The notes beneath the pieces are model-generated. The model was not told where the DNA came from. It worked only from the letters and a program-made list of their open reading frames with translations, and did not search any database. Below are positions 32,001 to 42,709 of a stretch of 64,000 nt of DNA, in pieces; position 1 is the first letter of the stretch, and each line of letters opens with the position of its first letter. Position numbers and translations under genes: made by a program. Origin of the DNA: Rhodococcus ruber NBRC 15591. Lineage in GTDB: Bacteria; Actinomycetota; Actinomycetes; Mycobacteriales; Mycobacteriaceae. The stretch is from positions 1-64,000 of the forward strand of contig NZ_BCXE01000043.1 in assembly GCF_001894945.1 (NCBI RefSeq), written 5' to 3'.

Positions 32001-35000
32001 TACTGCGGTGACGTCAGTTCCTCGGCCGTGGCGACGCGCCCGGTGAGGGTGGAGACGACGGGGATCGTCGGCGGCTGCGCCGCCGTGCTCGACACGACGG
32101 TGGTGAACTCGTCGAGGACGGGGTCCATCAGCGCCGAGTGGAATGCGCGTTCGACCCGCAGCGGGGTGACCGGGATCCCTGCGGTGGACAGTTCGGCGGC
32201 GACGGTGTGCACGTCGGCCGCGGCCCCCGCGAGCACCACGGATTCGGCGCCGTTGACCGCGGCGAGGTCGACTCGGCCGTCGATCCGCGACCGGATGTCC
32301 TCCGGGCGTGCCCGGACGGCGATCATCGCCCCGGGGGCGGTGGCCTGCATCAGTCGTCCGCGCGCGGCCACCAGGGCGGCGGCGTCGGGCAGGCTGAACA
32401 CGCCCGCGACGTGGGCCGCGGCGAGTTCTCCGATCGAATGCCCGATCAGGTAGTCGGGTGTGAGGCCCCATTCCCGCAGTAGTCGGTAGAGGGCGACCTC
32501 GACGGCGAACAGGGCCGGCTGGGTGTACTCGGTGCGGTCGAGTTTCGCGGCGGCGTCGTCCGCGTCGCCCCGGAGCACCTGCCGGATCGGGGTGTCGACG
32601 TGTTCGTCGAGCGCGGCGCAGGTCTCGTCCAGGGCGCGGGCGAACACCGGGTAGGTGTCGTAGAGGCCGCGGCCCATTCCGATCCGCTGCGCGCCCTGAC
32701 CGGTGAACATGAACGCCGTCTTCCCACGGGTGCTCGTCCCGGTGACGGCGTTGCCGCCTGCGCGTCCCTCGGCCAGGCGGGTCAGGCCGTCGCGCAGGTC
32801 GGCGAGCGTCTCGCCGGTGACGGCGGCGCGGTGCGTGAAGCCGGACCGGGTGGTGGCCAGCGAGTAGGCGAGGTCGGCGGGGTCCGGCGGGGACTGCGTG
32901 TCGAGGAGGTCGGTCAGCCGGGCGGCCTGCGCGCGCAGCGCCTCGTCGGTCTTGGCGGAGAGCACCCACACCAGGGGCGACGCCGGCCGGGGCGGGGCCG
33001 GTGGGGCGGCGACGTCGGGGGGCTGCTCGAGGATCAGGTGGGCGTTGGTGCCGCTGATGCCGAACGAGGAGACGCCGGCGCGGCGGGGTCGTCCGGTCTG
33101 CGGCCACGCGATCGGGTCGGCGAGCAGGGCGACCTCGCCGGCGGTCCAGTCGACGTGCCGGGTCGGGGCGTCGCTGTGCAGGCTCGGCGGCAGCACGCCG
33201 TGCCGCATCGCCATCACCGTCTTGATCACGCCGGCCACCCCGGCCGCCGCCTGGGAGTGGCCGATGTTCGACTTGACCGATCCCAGCCACAGCGGCCGGC
33301 CGTCGCGTTGCTGCCCGTAGGCGGCGAGCACCGCCTGGGCTTCGATCGGGTCGCCGAGTGTCGTGCCGGTGCCGTGGGCCTCCACCGCGTCGATGTCGGC
33401 GGGGTCGAGGGCGGCGTCGGCCAGCGCCTGCCGGATCACCCGTTCCTGCGACGGACCGTTCGGGGCGGTCAGGCCGTTGGAGGCGCCGTCCTGGTTGACC
33501 GCGGAGCCGCGGATCAGGGCCAGCACCCGGTGGCCGTGGCGCTGGGCGTCGCTCAGCCGCTCGAGCACGACCATGCCCGCACCCTCGCTGAGCCCGGTGC
33601 CGTCCGCTCGATCGGAGAACGGTTTGCACCGCCCGTCCGGGGCGAGTCCGCGTTGGCGGCTGAACTCGATCAGCACGCCGGGGGTCGCCATCACCGTCGC
33701 CCCGCCGGCCAGCGCGAGGGTGCATTCGCCGTCGCGCAGTGCCCGTGCCGCGAGGTGCAGCGCCACCAACGACGACGAACACGCGGTGTCGACGGTGACC
33801 GCGGGACCGGTGAAGCCGAGCGAGTAGGCGATCCGGCCGGAGGCGACGCTGTTGCTGGTGCCCGTCATGAGGTAGCCCTCGGCGTCGGTGTGTCGCCGGG
33901 TCATGAGGTGGAATCCGTAGTCGCCGCCCATCATTCCGACGTACACGCCGGTGTCGGTGAGACCGGGTGAGTTCGGCGGGATTCGCGCGTGTTCCAGTGC
34001 TTCCCAGGCGCTTTCGAGTAGCAGTCGGTGTTGCGGGTCCATCGCGACGGCCTCGCGGGGGCTGATCCCGAAGAACGCGGCGTCGAACCGGTCGGCGTCG
34101 TGGAGGAAGCCGCCGGCCCGCATGTAGGTCGTGCCGCTGCGCTCGGGATCCGGGTCGTACACCTCGTCGAGGTTCCAGCCGCGGTTGTCGGGGTACGCGC
34201 CCACGGCGTCGCGGCCGTCGCGGACGAGGCGCCACAGCTCGTCCGGGCAGGAGACCCCACCGGGGTATCGGCAGGCCATTCCCACGATCGCGATCGGGTC
34301 GTCGTCGCGGTGCCGGCGCGCCGCGGGGGCCGGGTGCGGGTCGTCCTCGGGGCCGAGCAGCCGGGCCGCGATCTCGCGGGCGAGCGCGTCCGCGGTGGGG
34401 TGGTCGAACACCACCGTCGCGGCCAGCCGCACCCCGGTGGCCGTCGTCAGCTGGTTGCGTAGCTGCACCGCGGTGAGCGAGTCGAAGCCGAGGTGCTTGA
34501 AGGCACGCTCCGGATCGATGGCCTCCTTCCCGTCGTGGCCGAGCACCGCCGCAACGTGCGTGGTGACGATGTCGAGGACCCGGGCGTGCCGCTCGGCGGG
34601 GTCGAGCGCGCGCAGCTCGTCGGCGAGGCCGGGGGCCGACGGGGCGGCCGCGGCGCGCCGGCGGGACGGGCCGAGCACTCGGCGCAGGATCGGGGGAAGG
34701 GCCTCGCCGTCGGGCCTGCGGGAGGGCGTGGAGAGCCGTATCGGCACCGTCAACGCACGGTTCGCGGCGAGTGCCGCATCGAACAGGGCCAGCCCGGCCT
34801 CCGGGGTGAGGGTGTCTATGCCGGTGCGCTGCAACCGATCCAGATCGGCCGCATTCAGATGGGCGGTCATCCCGCTGGGTCGGTCCCACAGCCCCCAGGC
34901 CAGGGACAGTCCCGGTAGCCCCTCGGCGCGGCGGTGCTGCGCGAGCGCGTCGAGGAAGACGTTAGCCGCCGCGTAGTTCGCCTGGCCGGCGCCGCCGAGC

Positions 35001-38000
35001 ACACCCGCCGCGGAGGAGAACAGCACGAACGCCGCGAGACCGCGATCGCGCGTGAGCTCGTGCAGATGCCAGGCACCGTCCACCTTGGGGCGCAGGACGG
35101 CGTGCAGCTGGTCCGGAGTCAAGGTGGCGGCGGTGGCGTCGTCGAGCACCCCGGCGGCGTGGACGACACCCGACAGGTCGGGGACCGCATCGAGCAAGGC
35201 CGCCACCGCGGCTCGATCGGCCACGTCGCAGGCCACGGCGCGGATCTCGGCGCCCGCGTCGGCGAACTCGGCGCGGAGTTCCGCTGCCCGCTCGGCGCGG
35301 ACCGTGTGTCGGCCGGTCAGCACGAGCCGGCGCACCCCGTACCGCCGCACGAGGTGACGGGCGACGAGCCGGCCGATGGTGCCGGTGCCGCCGGTGACGA
35401 CGACGGTGCCGTCGGGGCCGAACGGCACCGGATCCCCGTGCGGCGCATCGGTGGTGGGCGCCGCCGGCGCGAGCATGGGCGCGAGGAGTGTCCCGGCGCG
35501 GACCGCCAGTTGTGGTTCGTTGCAGGCCAGGGCCGCGGACAGCACACCGGGATCGGGAAGGTCACCGGGCGGCCGGTCCAGGTCCACCAGGGTGATCCGG
35601 TCCGGGTGTTCGTTCTGCACCGCACCGATCAGCCCCCACACGGGCGCGGCGCAGACGTCGATCGGTTCGTCGTCGGCGACCGTCACGGCGCGCCGCGTCG
35701 TCACCAGCAGTCGGGTCTCGGCGAGACGGTCGTCGGCGAGCCACGCCTGTACCGCCCGCAACGCCGCCTCCGCGGCGGCGTGCGCGCGCGTCGGCACGTC
35801 GGGTTCGTCGCCCGGTTCCCCGGCCAGCAGCAGGGCGCGGCCGGCGGGATCGCCGCCGGTGAGCGCCTCCCCGAGCGGGGTGAGATCCGCCGTCGGCGCG
35901 GCGCCGGCGTCGACCGGGATCCACTCCACGCGGTAGAGGCCGGTGCCGGTCGCGGCGGCCGGGGTGCGCGGACCGGCGAACGGCCGCAGCGCCAGCGACT
36001 GCGCGGTCAGCACGCGATGGCCGGCGGTGTCGTACGCGGCCACCCGGTACCGTTCGGGTCCGGCCGGGGCGATGTGCACGCGCAGGGCGACGGCGCCGAC
36101 GGCGTGCAGCTGCACGTCGTCCCAGGCGAACGGCAGCCGCAGGTCGCGGGCGCCGGCCGCGGCGGCGGCGAACGCGATCAGGTGCAGTGCCGCGTCGAAC
36201 ACCGCCGGATGGATCCCGTACCCGGCGACCGTCGCGGCGGGGTCCTCTCCCCCGAGGCGCACCTCCCCGTACAGGTCGTCACCGCGGCGCCACGCCGCGC
36301 GCAGGCCCCGGAACGTCGGCCCGTACCCGTATCCGGTCTCGTCGAGCGCGTCGTACAGGCCGCTCACGTCGATCGGCGTCGCATCGGCCGGGGGCCACGG
36401 CCGGATCGGAACGGGCGCGGTGTGTACCGCCGCCGTGAGGGTGCCGACGGCGTGCCGGGTCCACGGGGTCTGCGCCGCGGCGTCCGCCGGACGGGAGTGC
36501 ACCGACACCGTGCGGTGCCCGGCGTCGTCGGCGGTGAGGACGGCGACCTGCACCGCGAGCTCCCCACCGGTGGGAATCGTCGCGGGTGTCTCGAGGGTGA
36601 GTTCCGCGAGACGGCTGCAGCCGGCGCGGTGCCCGGCGTGCAGGGCGAGTTCGACGAACGCCGTGCCGGGCAGCACGACGGTGCCGTCCACGGCGTGCTC
36701 GTTCAGCCACGGCAGTCGGTGCGGCGACAGCACGCCGGTGAACACGGCGCCGCGACCGTCGCCGAGCTCGACCGAGGCGGCGAGCATCGGGTGGTCCCCG
36801 GCGTCCATGCCGGCTGCGGCATCACGTCGGGGCGCGCCTCCGTCCAGCCAGTAGCGGCGATGCTGGAAGGCATACGTGGGCAGGTCCACCCATTGCCGGT
36901 GACCGGCGCGGCGAGCCCACCCGACCCGGCCCCACTCGATGTGCGCCCCGGACACGTGTGCCTCGGCGAGGGCGGCGGTGAACTGACGCAGGCCCGCCCG
37001 GTCGCGGCGGAGGGTGCCGAGGGCGCGACCCGCGACGCCGGCCGCGTCCAGGGTCTCCTGCAGCGGCACGGTCAGGACCGGATGGCTGCCCGACTCGACG
37101 AACAGCCGGTACCCGTCGCGGGCCAGGGACCTCGTCGCGTCTTCGAAGCGCACCGGTCGGCGCAGGTTCCGGTACCAGTAGTCGGCGTCGAGTGCGGTGC
37201 CGTCCATCACGTCCCCGGTCACCGTCGAGTAGAACGGGATCCGCGAACGCTGCGGGGTGATCGGGGCGAGAGCGTCGAGAATGGGCCGGCGCAGCACCGA
37301 GACGTCCGCGCAGTGGGAGGCGTAGTCCACGGTGATGCGCCGGGCCTGGACACCGTCGGCCTGCCACCGCGCGACCAGCACCTCGAGGGCGTCGCCAGGG
37401 CCGGACACGACCGTCGCGGCCGGACCGTTGATCGCCGCCACCTCGACGGTCCCGGCCCAGGGTTCGATCTGCTGCCGCACGGCGTCCGCCGGCAGACCCA
37501 CCGACGCCATGCCACCGCCGCGGCGGGCCGATTCCGTGATCACGCGGCTGCGGGCCGCGACGGCGAGCGCCGCGTCGGGCAGGGTCAGCGCGCCGGCGAC
37601 GTGGGCGGCGGCGATCTCGCCCTGCGAGTGTCCGACCACGGCCGCCGGTTCGACGCCGTGTGCCTGCCACAGCCGCGCAAGCCCGACCATCACCGCGAAC
37701 AGCGCCGGTTGCACGACGTCGGCCCGGTCCAGGGCGGACGGATCGCGGTCGCGGAGCACGTCGAGCAGCGCGAACTCGGTGTGCGGGGCGAGGGCGTCGG
37801 CGCACTCGCGCAGGCTGTCGGCGAACAGCGGGGAGGATTCCAGCAGTGCGGTGGCCATGCCGACCCACTGCGCGCCCTGCCCGGGAAAGACGAACACCGG
37901 CCGGTCGCCCGCCTCGACCGCGACGCCGGTGATCACACCGGGGTCGGGGGCGCCTCGGCCGAGCGCGTCGAGACCGGACAGCAGGGCGCGCGGGTCGGCG

Positions 38001-39598
38001 CCGAGCACGGCGGCGCGGTGGTGGAAGGTCGCGCGGGAGGTCAGCAGCGGGCCGGCCACCTGCGCGGGGGTCAGCTCGGGGTGGCCGGCGACGTGGTCCC
38101 GCAGCCGGTGCGCCTGCGCGCGCAACGCCGGTTCGGTGTGGCCCGACACGAACCAGGCCACGACGTCGTCCGAGCCGTCGGTCCCCTCGGGGGGCGCGGC
38201 GTCCGGCGGTGGGGCCGGTTGTTCCAGCACGACGTGGGCGTTCGTGCCGCTGATGCCGAACGAGGAGACCGCCGCGCGGCGGGGCCGGTCGGTCGCCGGC
38301 CATTCCCGGTTCTCGGTGAGCAGGGACACCGATCCGGCGGTCCAGTCGACGTGGGGGGTGGGACGGTCGACGTGCAGCGTCTTCGGCAGCACACCGTGAC
38401 GCATCGCCATGATCATCTTGATCACGCCGGCCACTCCGGCGGCGGCCTGGGTGTGCCCGAGGTTCGACTTCACCGAACCGAGCCACAACGGCCGGTCGGG
38501 GGGCCGATCGCGGCCGTAGCCGGCCAGCAGGGCGGACGCCTCGATGGGATCGCCCAGCGTGGTGCCGGTGCCGTGGGCTTCGACCGCGTCGACGTCGGCC
38601 GGGCCGAGTCCGGCGTCGGCCAGGGCCTGCCGGATCACCCGTTCCTGGGCCTGCTTGTTCGGGGCGGTCAGGCCGTTGCTGGCGCCGTCCTGGTTCACCG
38701 CGCTGCCGCGGACGACGGCGAGGATCCGGTGGTCGTTGCGCTGGGCGTCGGACAGGCGTTCCAGCGCGAGGATCGCGACGCCTTCGCCCCACGCCGTGCC
38801 GTCGGCCGCGGCGGCGAATGCCTTGCAGCGCCCGTCTCGGGCCAGTCCACGCTGCCGGCTGAACTCGACGAACACCGCGGGCGTCGACATGACGGTCGCC
38901 CCGCCGGCGAGGGCGAGTTCGCACTCGCCGTGGCGCAGCGCCTGCATGGCGAGGTGGACGGACACCAGGGACGACGAGCACGCCGTGTCGACGGTGATCG
39001 CGGGTCCGTTCAGTCCGAAGCTGTAGGCGACACGACCGGAGGCGACGCTCATCGCGGTGCCGGTGATGAAGTAGCCCGCGAGTTCCTCGGGCGGGGCGCC
39101 GCCCGCCCGTGCCGAGTAGTCGATCCCGGACAGACCGGTGAAGACGCCGATCTGCCTGCCGTGCACGGATCGCGGATCGATGCCGGCGTGCTCGAAGGTC
39201 TCCCAGCTCGTCTCGAGCAGGAGTCGCTGCTGCGGGTCCATCGCCAGTGCTTCGCGAGGCGAGATGCCGAAGACCTCCGGGTCGAAACCCGCCGCATCGT
39301 CGAGAAAGCTGCCGTGCACCGTGTACGTCCGGCCGGCCTGCCGGCCCGTCGGATCGTAGAGATCCGCCGCTTCCCAACCGCGGTCCGCGGGGAATGCGGC
39401 GACGGTCTCCGTACCGGATTCCACCAGGTGCCACAGGTCCTGTGGGGAGCGGACCCCGCCGGGGAACCGGCACCCCATCCCGACGACGGCGATCGGCTCG
39501 CGGCTCACCCCTTCGACCTCGCGAAGCTTCTTCCGGGCCTGATAGAGCTCTGCGGTCACCCGTTTCAGATAGTCGAGGAGCTTCGCATCATCGGCCAT
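29048..39598 (-). CDS. Two-module type I polyketide synthase with N- and C-terminal docking domains
   Basis: 3516 residues. Order: docking coiled coil (6-30), KS1 (34-460, Cys207), AT1 (568-870, Ser658, YASH at 759-762), DH1 (936-1215, His968 in [10 protein letters not shown], Asp1135), KR1 (1397-1580, Tyr1542), ACP1 (Ser1707), KS2 (1767-2200, Cys1940), AT2 (2298-2590, Ser2388, RAFH at 2484-2487), DH-like (2653-2870, degenerate), KR2 (3085-3270, Tyr3231), ACP2 (Ser3403), C-terminal docking helices ending [14 protein letters not shown]1 looks methylmalonyl-specific and AT2 malonyl-specific. Both KRs carry LDD, the B-type mark. No enoylreductase or thioesterase. The ATG at 39598 follows GGAG; no PKS partner is in the window, so it must act with a distant protein or with itself. 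Confidence 0.95.
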   Translation of the reverse strand: MADDAKLLDYLKRVTAELYQARKKLREVEGVSREPIAVVGMGCRFPGGVRSPQDLWHLVESGTETVAAFPADRGWEAADLYDPTGRQAGRTYTVHGSFLDDAAGFDPEVFGISPREALAMDPQQRLLLETSWETFEHAGIDPRSVHGRQIGVFTGLSGIDYSARAGGAPPEELAGYFITGTAMSVASGRVAYSFGLNGPAITVDTACSSSLVSVHLAMQALRHGECELALAGGATVMSTPAVFVEFSRQRGLARDGRCKAFAAAADGTAWGEGVAILALERLSDAQRNDHRILAVVRGSAVNQDGASNGLTAPNKQAQERVIRQALADAGLGPADVDAVEAHGTGTTLGDPIEASALLAGYGRDRPPDRPLWLGSVKSNLGHTQAAAGVAGVIKMIMAMRHGVLPKTLHVDRPTPHVDWTAGSVSLLTENREWPATDRPRRAAVSSFGISGTNAHVVLEQPAPPPDAAPPEGTDGSDDVVAWFVSGHTEPALRAQAHRLRDHVAGHPELTPAQVAGPLLTSRATFHHRAAVLGADPRALLSGLDALGRGAPDPGVITGVAVEAGDRPVFVFPGQGAQWVGMATALLESSPLFADSLRECADALAPHTEFALLDVLRDRDPSALDRADVVQPALFAVMVGLARLWQAHGVEPAAVVGHSQGEIAAAHVAGALTLPDAALAVAARSRVITESARRGGGMASVGLPADAVRQQIEPWAGTVEVAAINGPAATVVSGPGDALEVLVARWQADGVQARRITVDYASHCADVSVLRRPILDALAPITPQRSRIPFYSTVTGDVMDGTALDADYWYRNLRRPVRFEDATRSLARDGYRLFVESGSHPVLTVPLQETLDAAGVAGRALGTLRRDRAGLRQFTAALAEAHVSGAHIEWGRVGWARRAGHRQWVDLPTYAFQHRRYWLDGGAPRRDAAAGMDAGDHPMLAASVELGDGRGAVFTGVLSPHRLPWLNEHAVDGTVVLPGTAFVELALHAGHRAGCSRLAELTLETPATIPTGGELAVQVAVLTADDAGHRTVSVHSRPADAAAQTPWTRHAVGTLTAAVHTAPVPIRPWPPADATPIDVSGLYDALDETGYGYGPTFRGLRAAWRRGDDLYGEVRLGGEDPAATVAGYGIHPAVFDAALHLIAFAAAAAGARDLRLPFAWDDVQLHAVGAVALRVHIAPAGPERYRVAAYDTAGHRVLTAQSLALRPFAGPRTPAAATGTGLYRVEWIPVDAGAAPTADLTPLGEALTGGDPAGRALLLAGEPGDEPDVPTRAHAAAEAALRAVQAWLADDRLAETRLLVTTRRAVTVADDEPIDVCAAPVWGLIGAVQNEHPDRITLVDLDRPPGDLPDPGVLSAALACNEPQLAVRAGTLLAPMLAPAAPTTDAPHGDPVPFGPDGTVVVTGGTGTIGRLVARHLVRRYGVRRLVLTGRHTVRAERAAELRAEFADAGAEIRAVACDVADRAAVAALLDAVPDLSGVVHAAGVLDDATAATLTPDQLHAVLRPKVDGAWHLHELTRDRGLAAFVLFSSAAGVLGGAGQANYAAANVFLDALAQHRRAEGLPGLSLAWGLWDRPSGMTAHLNAADLDRLQRTGIDTLTPEAGLALFDAALAANRALTVPIRLSTPSRRPDGEALPPILRRVLGPSRRRAAAAPSAPGLADELRALDPAERHARVLDIVTTHVAAVLGHDGKEAIDPERAFKHLGFDSLTAVQLRNQLTTATGVRLAATVVFDHPTADALAREIAARLLGPEDDPHPAPAARRHRDDDPIAIVGMACRYPGGVSCPDELWRLVRDGRDAVGAYPDNRGWNLDEVYDPDPERSGTTYMRAGGFLHDADRFDAAFFGISPREAVAMDPQHRLLLESAWEALEHARIPPNSPGLTDTGVYVGMMGGDYGFHLMTRRHTDAEGYLMTGTSNSVASGRIAYSLGFTGPAVTVDTACSSSLVALHLAARALRDGECTLALAGGATVMATPGVLIEFSRQRGLAPDGRCKPFSDRADGTGLSEGAGMVVLERLSDAQRHGHRVLALIRGSAVNQDGASNGLTAPNGPSQERVIRQALADAALDPADIDAVEAHGTGTTLGDPIEAQAVLAAYGQQRDGRPLWLGSVKSNIGHSQAAAGVAGVIKTVMAMRHGVLPPSLHSDAPTRHVDWTAGEVALLADPIAWPQTGRPRRAGVSSFGISGTNAHLILEQPPDVAAPPAPPRPASPLVWVLSAKTDEALRAQAARLTDLLDTQSPPDPADLAYSLATTRSGFTHRAAVTGETLADLRDGLTRLAEGRAGGNAVTGTSTRGKTAFMFTGQGAQRIGMGRGLYDTYPVFARALDETCAALDEHVDTPIRQVLRGDADDAAAKLDRTEYTQPALFAVEVALYRLLREWGLTPDYLIGHSIGELAAAHVAGVFSLPDAAALVAARGRLMQATAPGAMIAVRARPEDIRSRIDGRVDLAAVNGAESVVLAGAAADVHTVAAELSTAGIPVTPLRVERAFHSALMDPVLDEFTTVVSSTAAQPPTIPVVSTLTGRVATAEELTSPQYWRRHLRDAVRFHDGMRTLAELGVTRCVEIGPGAGLAAHAAEVVAHPIAALPGRGDDARGFVEAVAAASVQGLTIDWDRVLPGRRPVDLPTYAFRRRSFWPSAPARTSGDPTELGLSPAEHPLLGAAVTLDDDTTVFTGALSRHRDSSLAAPQPDDGAPPTDAPQTLIPAVLVELTLHAAHHVGCERIATLTLHHPLVLPAAGLLPIRVLVAPAGDDGARTVTVTSNIGPADGPWVRNASATVDDVPAAPPDRLPGDTATEVRLDDDLDPSGFGIHPHLLQAALDPVLGPDDWPLTWSGTRLHRTGARAVSVRFGTGEDGRHRVVAADADGAPVLTVEALHVTPRADDGHGAGPSGARRLHRLAWTRIDDVPSAPPPGPLVVLGDADLGSSFPRCPDAAALRTARAATPDDGRPWTVLVGCGTDGDPGPEATHRLCARTLRLLQDWLDDAEFADSVLVVVTRNAAATGEEADGHDVDLAAAAVWGLVGSAQNENPGRFVLLDLDRETDVDVAITSAVASGEPQVAVRDRTVLVPRLRRMPAVERSGPLFDPRGTVLVTGGTGTLGTSVARHLVSAHGARHLVLTSRRGPDAEGSDRLCRELRGAGAEVTVVACDTADEAALAGLLARIPAEHPLTAVIHAAGVLDDATLTSLTPDRLDAVLRPKVDAAWHLHRLTARVHAFVLFSSLSGVLGAPGQANYAAANRFLDALAQHRRAQGLPAVSIAWGMWAPPSAMTGRLGAGDLARARRSGLVAMSEADALDLFDSAVAGDAPAVVGARLEHPDPAGPSVPAPLRGLVRQSRPRAAGSGSAVSGPNGSGPSEWAQRLTERPVPEQRHLVLELVRAGAAAVLGHDASDSVDPDQAFKELGFDSLAAVALRNHLGAATGLRLPPTVVFDHPSPRAVAEFLRAELVPDPVSVAVAGIDRLRAAVAELGADDEARAAVARRLEALLADLEGAEGSRADTVGRIHAATGDEILDIIDRGL

Positions 39599-40154
39599 AA
39601 TCGAGCTCCAATCCGAGAGCCGTCGTGCCTGCGCCGAGAACTCGATGGTATCCGCCGCCCCCCACCCGGACACAGCGATCTGCTCGTGCGAGTGTGACCG
39701 GTGCGGCGTGCGAGACGACTGTGGGCGCGCCTCGGACGAATACCGTCCGGAGCGCTCGGGGACCTCCGCGGCCTTCCGATCGAGTTGTTCGTCGGGCTCT
39801 TGCCGCGCACCGACGTGGGCCGACCGACACGTATCCGCAGGGCACCAGCGGTCCTAGACTGTGGCGATGGGCATCGCTCCGGATGTCAGGGCACCGAGCC
39901 GGATGTCAGGGCACCGAGCCGGATGTCAGGGCACCGAGCGTCGGCGCGGCACCGCCCGACTCGGTGCCACCCGCCGCCGCGGGCTCGGGCCGCCGCCCGG
40001 GTGCTGCTTGCGCCGGCGCATCGCGACGGCCCGCACCCGAGGTTCTGTCGTCGTCGACCTCGCCCCGGCCGCCCGTGTCGCCGTCCGCCGTTCCGCCGTT
40101 CCGCCGCGACAAGCCCACCGCACATCAACCCTCGACTTTCGCCTGGAGGACCCC
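39599..40154. other. Divergent intergenic region between PKS and aldehyde dehydrogenase
   Basis: About 556 bases separate the two divergent starts. Apart from three tandem 20-base repeats at 39881-39940 and a short CCGTTCCG-type repetition near 40085, no gene with family resemblance is visible; open frames here have no conserved features. It should hold both promoters. A GATACCAT about 75 bases before the PKS start is a possible but weak -10. Confidence 0.6.
39881..39940. repeat. Three tandem 20-bp direct repeats
   Basis: Three head-to-tail copies of GGATGTCAGGGCACCGAGCC (the last ends in G). The period, close to two helical turns, places each copy on the same DNA face. 20 is not a multiple of three, so they do not encode a peptide repeat. 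Their site between divergent promoters makes an operator array plausible; slippage without function is the alternative. Confidence 0.9.
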
Positions 40155-41537
40155 GTGACCGGCACAGATACCGACACATCGGCAGAACTGCTGGCCCGGC
40201 TGCGGAAGGCCTACGCGACCGGACGCACGCGCGATGCCGAATGGCGCATCCGCCAGCTCCGCGGCATCGAGAAACTCGCCGACGAGCGCGAGGCCGAGAT
40301 TGCGGTCGCCCTACAGGAGGACCTGGGCCGAAACGCGGTCGAAGCCTGGCTCGCCGACCTCGCTTCCACCCGGGCCGAAGCCGCCTACGCCCGCAAGCGG
40401 GTCCGGCGCTGGATGCTTCCTCGACCGAAGCCCTTGTCGCTCAACCAGTTTCCCGCACTCGGCTGGGTACAGTACGAGCCGATGGGAGTGGTCCTGATCA
40501 TCGCACCGTGGAACTACCCGGTGTATCTGACGCTCGGTCCGCTCGTCGCGGCAGTGGCCGCCGGGAATTGTGCCGTGATCAAACCGTCGGAACTGGCCCC
40601 CGCCACGTCCGCTCTGCTCGCCCGGCTGATTCCGCACCACCTCGACCCGGAGGCCGTCGTGGTCGCCGAAGGCGATGCCGAGCTCACCCAGAGTCTGCTC
40701 GCGCAGGGTTTCGATCCCGCCCTGTACACCGGCGGCACCGAGGTGGGCCGCAAGATCATGGCCGCCGCCGCCCCGCAGCTCACGCCGGTGATCCTCGAGC
40801 TCGGTGGCAAGTCTCCCGTCGTCGTCGCCGAGGACGCCGATCTCGAGGTCACCGCGCGGCGTATCGCCTGGGTCAAACTCCTCAATTCCGGACAGAGCTG
40901 CATCGCGCCCGACTACGTACTGGTCGAGCGGTCCGTCCGCGACGCGCTCGTCGACACGATCGTCGACACGATCGCCCTGTTCCGCAGCGAGGAACCGCAG
41001 CCGGGGATGCGGGTAGTCAACCAGCGTCACTTCGATCGGCTCGAGGCGTATCTGGAGTCCACGACCGGGCGCATCGTCACCGGCGGCAGGTGCGATCGTG
41101 ACTCTCTCACCGTCGAACCGACCGTGATCGTCGATCCGGCACCCGACGACGCGGTCATGACGGACGAGGTCTTCGGGCCCATCCTGCCGATTCTCACCGT
41201 CGACTCGGTCGACGCAGCCCTCGACTTCGTCGGTGCCCGCCCCAAACCCCTTGCAGCGTACGTGTTCTCCAAGTCGCTGAGCACCCAGAGGAAGATCACG
41301 CAGCAAATCAGCGCGGGTGCCGTGGTGATCAACCACGTCGGCATGCACGTCCTCGCGCCACAACTGCCGTTCGGTGGCGTGGGTGCCAGCGGAATGGGGG
41401 CATACCACGGACGCTACGGTTTCGAGGCGCTCAGCCACCGCAAGGCGGTGCTCGCCAAACCGTTCCGCCCGGATCCGGCGATGAACTACCCGCCCTACAC
41501 CCAGGCTGCGCTGAAGATCATGCGGCGACTGTTCTGA
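40155..41537 (+). CDS. Aldehyde dehydrogenase (class 3-like)
   Basis: 460 residues. NAD(P)-dependent oxidation of an aldehyde to an acid. Cofactor-fold motif IIAPWNYPVYLTLGPLVAA, Glu215 in VILELGGKSPVVV, catalytic Cys249 in LNSGQSCIAPDYV, and PFGGVGASGMGAYHG near the end. The short length and the C-terminal YGFEALSHRKAV match the fatty/aromatic aldehyde branch (class 3, coniferyl-aldehyde-dehydrogenase-like). The GTG at 40155 has GGAGGA four bases upstream, which decides the start. It lies divergent from the PKS; a joint pathway is possible but unproven. It is followed by the hairpin array at 41546. Confidence 0.92.
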   Translation: MTGTDTDTSAELLARLRKAYATGRTRDAEWRIRQLRGIEKLADEREAEIAVALQEDLGRNAVEAWLADLASTRAEAAYARKRVRRWMLPRPKPLSLNQFPALGWVQYEPMGVVLIIAPWNYPVYLTLGPLVAAVAAGNCAVIKPSELAPATSALLARLIPHHLDPEAVVVAEGDAELTQSLLAQGFDPALYTGGTEVGRKIMAAAAPQLTPVILELGGKSPVVVAEDADLEVTARRIAWVKLLNSGQSCIAPDYVLVERSVRDALVDTIVDTIALFRSEEPQPGMRVVNQRHFDRLEAYLESTTGRIVTGGRCDRDSLTVEPTVIVDPAPDDAVMTDEVFGPILPILTVDSVDAALDFVGARPKPLAAYVFSKSLSTQRKITQQISAGAVVINHVGMHVLAPQLPFGGVGASGMGAYHGRYGFEALSHRKAVLAKPFRPDPAMNYPPYTQAALKIMRRLF

Positions 41538-41545
41538 CCGGTCCC

Positions 41546-41670
41546 CCGACACCCTCCGGAACGGAGGACACCGACACCCTCCGGAACGGAGGACACCGAC
41601 ACCCTCCGGAACGGAGGACACCGACACCCTCCGGAACGGAGGACACCGACACCCTCCGGAACGGAGGACA
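41546..41670. repeat. Five tandem 25-bp repeats, each a perfect hairpin
   Basis: Five identical 25-base units start nine bases after the aldehyde dehydrogenase stop. Each contains CCTCCG-gaa-CGGAGG, a perfect inverted repeat with a three-base loop, and a partial sixth unit (ccgacac) follows. They could work as serial transcription terminators or mRNA-stabilising hairpins for the dehydrogenase, or as a protein-binding array ahead of the DUF427 gene. The rest of the gap to 41862 holds no recognisable gene, only a possible TACCCT -10 near 41829. Confidence 0.9.
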
Positions 41671-41861
41671 CCGACACGGCCGAGGACGGATCGACCGGTC
41701 GCGTCGGCCCCGACGGCTCGGAACCGGCGAGCCGCGCAGTGCTGCGGTCCTGGCTCGCCGCCCACGAACGCAGGGGCATCTCGGTTGCCCGGCACCCGCC
41801 CGGCAGCCCCGGCGCCTCGGTCGTCCTCGTACCCTGGGGAGGTGACCACGAGGAGGTCGCC

Positions 41862-42362
41862 GTGACAACCCGGCCGGAACCCGTCGAACCTGCTGCGGGG
41901 CAGGAGTCGGTCTGGGACTACCCCCGACCGCCCCGCCTCGAGACCTTCACCGGCTCGATCACCGTGGAACTGGGCGGCCGGACCATCGCGTCGACCACGC
42001 GCGCCTGGCGGGTACTGGAGACCAGCCATCCGCCGACCTACTACCTTCCCGCCGAAGCCTTCGCCGACGGGGTGCTGCGGGAGACGCCGGGCTCGTCGTG
42101 GTGCGAGTGGAAGGGCAGGGCGAGCTACTACGACCTGGTGACCGCCTCGCGGGTCGCGCCGAAAGCGGCGTGGACCTACCGCGATCCCTCCCCCGCCTTC
42201 CGGGCGCTCGCCGGGGCGGTCGCGGTGATGGCCGCCCAGGTCGACCGGTGCACCGTCGACGGCGAGGAGGTGGTCCCGCAACCGGGCGGTTTCTACGGCG
42301 GCTGGATCACCAGCTCGGTCGTCGGCCCGTTCAAAGGAATCCCCGGGTCGGCGGGCTGGTGA
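41862..42362 (+). CDS. DUF427 domain protein
   Basis: 166 residues. The DUF427 pattern is clear: WDYPRPPRLE, ITVELGGRTIASTTRAWRVLE, TSHPPTYYLPAEAF, and CEWKGRASYYDLV followed by AWTYRDPSPAF. The family is a small beta-rich fold of unknown function. The GTG at 41862 with AGGAGG seven bases upstream is preferred over a GTG at 41841. The TGA stop overlaps the GTG of a 44-codon reading frame, so two products may be coupled. Confidence 0.85.
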   Translation: MTTRPEPVEPAAGQESVWDYPRPPRLETFTGSITVELGGRTIASTTRAWRVLETSHPPTYYLPAEAFADGVLRETPGSSWCEWKGRASYYDLVTASRVAPKAAWTYRDPSPAFRALAGAVAVMAAQVDRCTVDGEEVVPQPGGFYGGWITSSVVGPFKGIPGSAGW

Positions 42363-42493
42363 CCGCTCCGAAGTACGCCGAAGCCGATGCGCGCCTGCGG
42401 GAGGCGCGGAAACCGGACTGGGTCGATGAGCGGTTCCTCGTCCGGCCGGCAAGGTTCGAGGTCGACGCCCCGGCGGCACGGACGATTCCCTGA
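42359..42493 (+). CDS. Possible small protein coupled to the DUF427 gene
   Basis: 44 codons starting at the GTG that overlaps the DUF427 stop (GTGA). The product contains YAEADARLREARKPDWVDERF and ends in PAARTIP; it is charged, has no signal or membrane segment, and I recognise no family. Codon third positions are GC-rich as in real genes here. It may equally be the read-through remains of a longer ancestral DUF427 protein. Confidence 0.4.
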   Translation: MTAPKYAEADARLREARKPDWVDERFLVRPARFEVDAPAARTIP

Positions 42494-42709
42494 GCCGCCG
42501 CGGAAGGCCGGCCGACCGGGACCGGGAGCGGTCGTTCCCCTTCCCGGGTCGACTCACGCCGCACTCTCCCGTCCCGGAAAACGCTGCGAACAGCACCCGG
42601 TGCGGCGGATGATCGAGAAACAGCGCCCGAGGGCGGTGGATCGTACGCGCGACCCTCCCGTTCCTGCGCGTGTCCGGCTCGTTCGCTCGACCTTCGGGAG
42701 ACACCCGCC

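Noticed and set aside
29048-39598. Two separate PKS genes or an included thioesterase
   Set aside because: The frame is continuous over 3516 codons, and after the last ACP only docking helices follow; no GxSxG thioesterase motif is there.
39881-39940. CRISPR-like or coding repeat
   Set aside because: Head-to-tail 20-mers without spacers; the period is not a multiple of three and no family-like protein covers them.
41546-41670. CRISPR array
   Set aside because: Units are directly adjacent with no unique spacers, and no cas genes are present; it is a tandem repeat.
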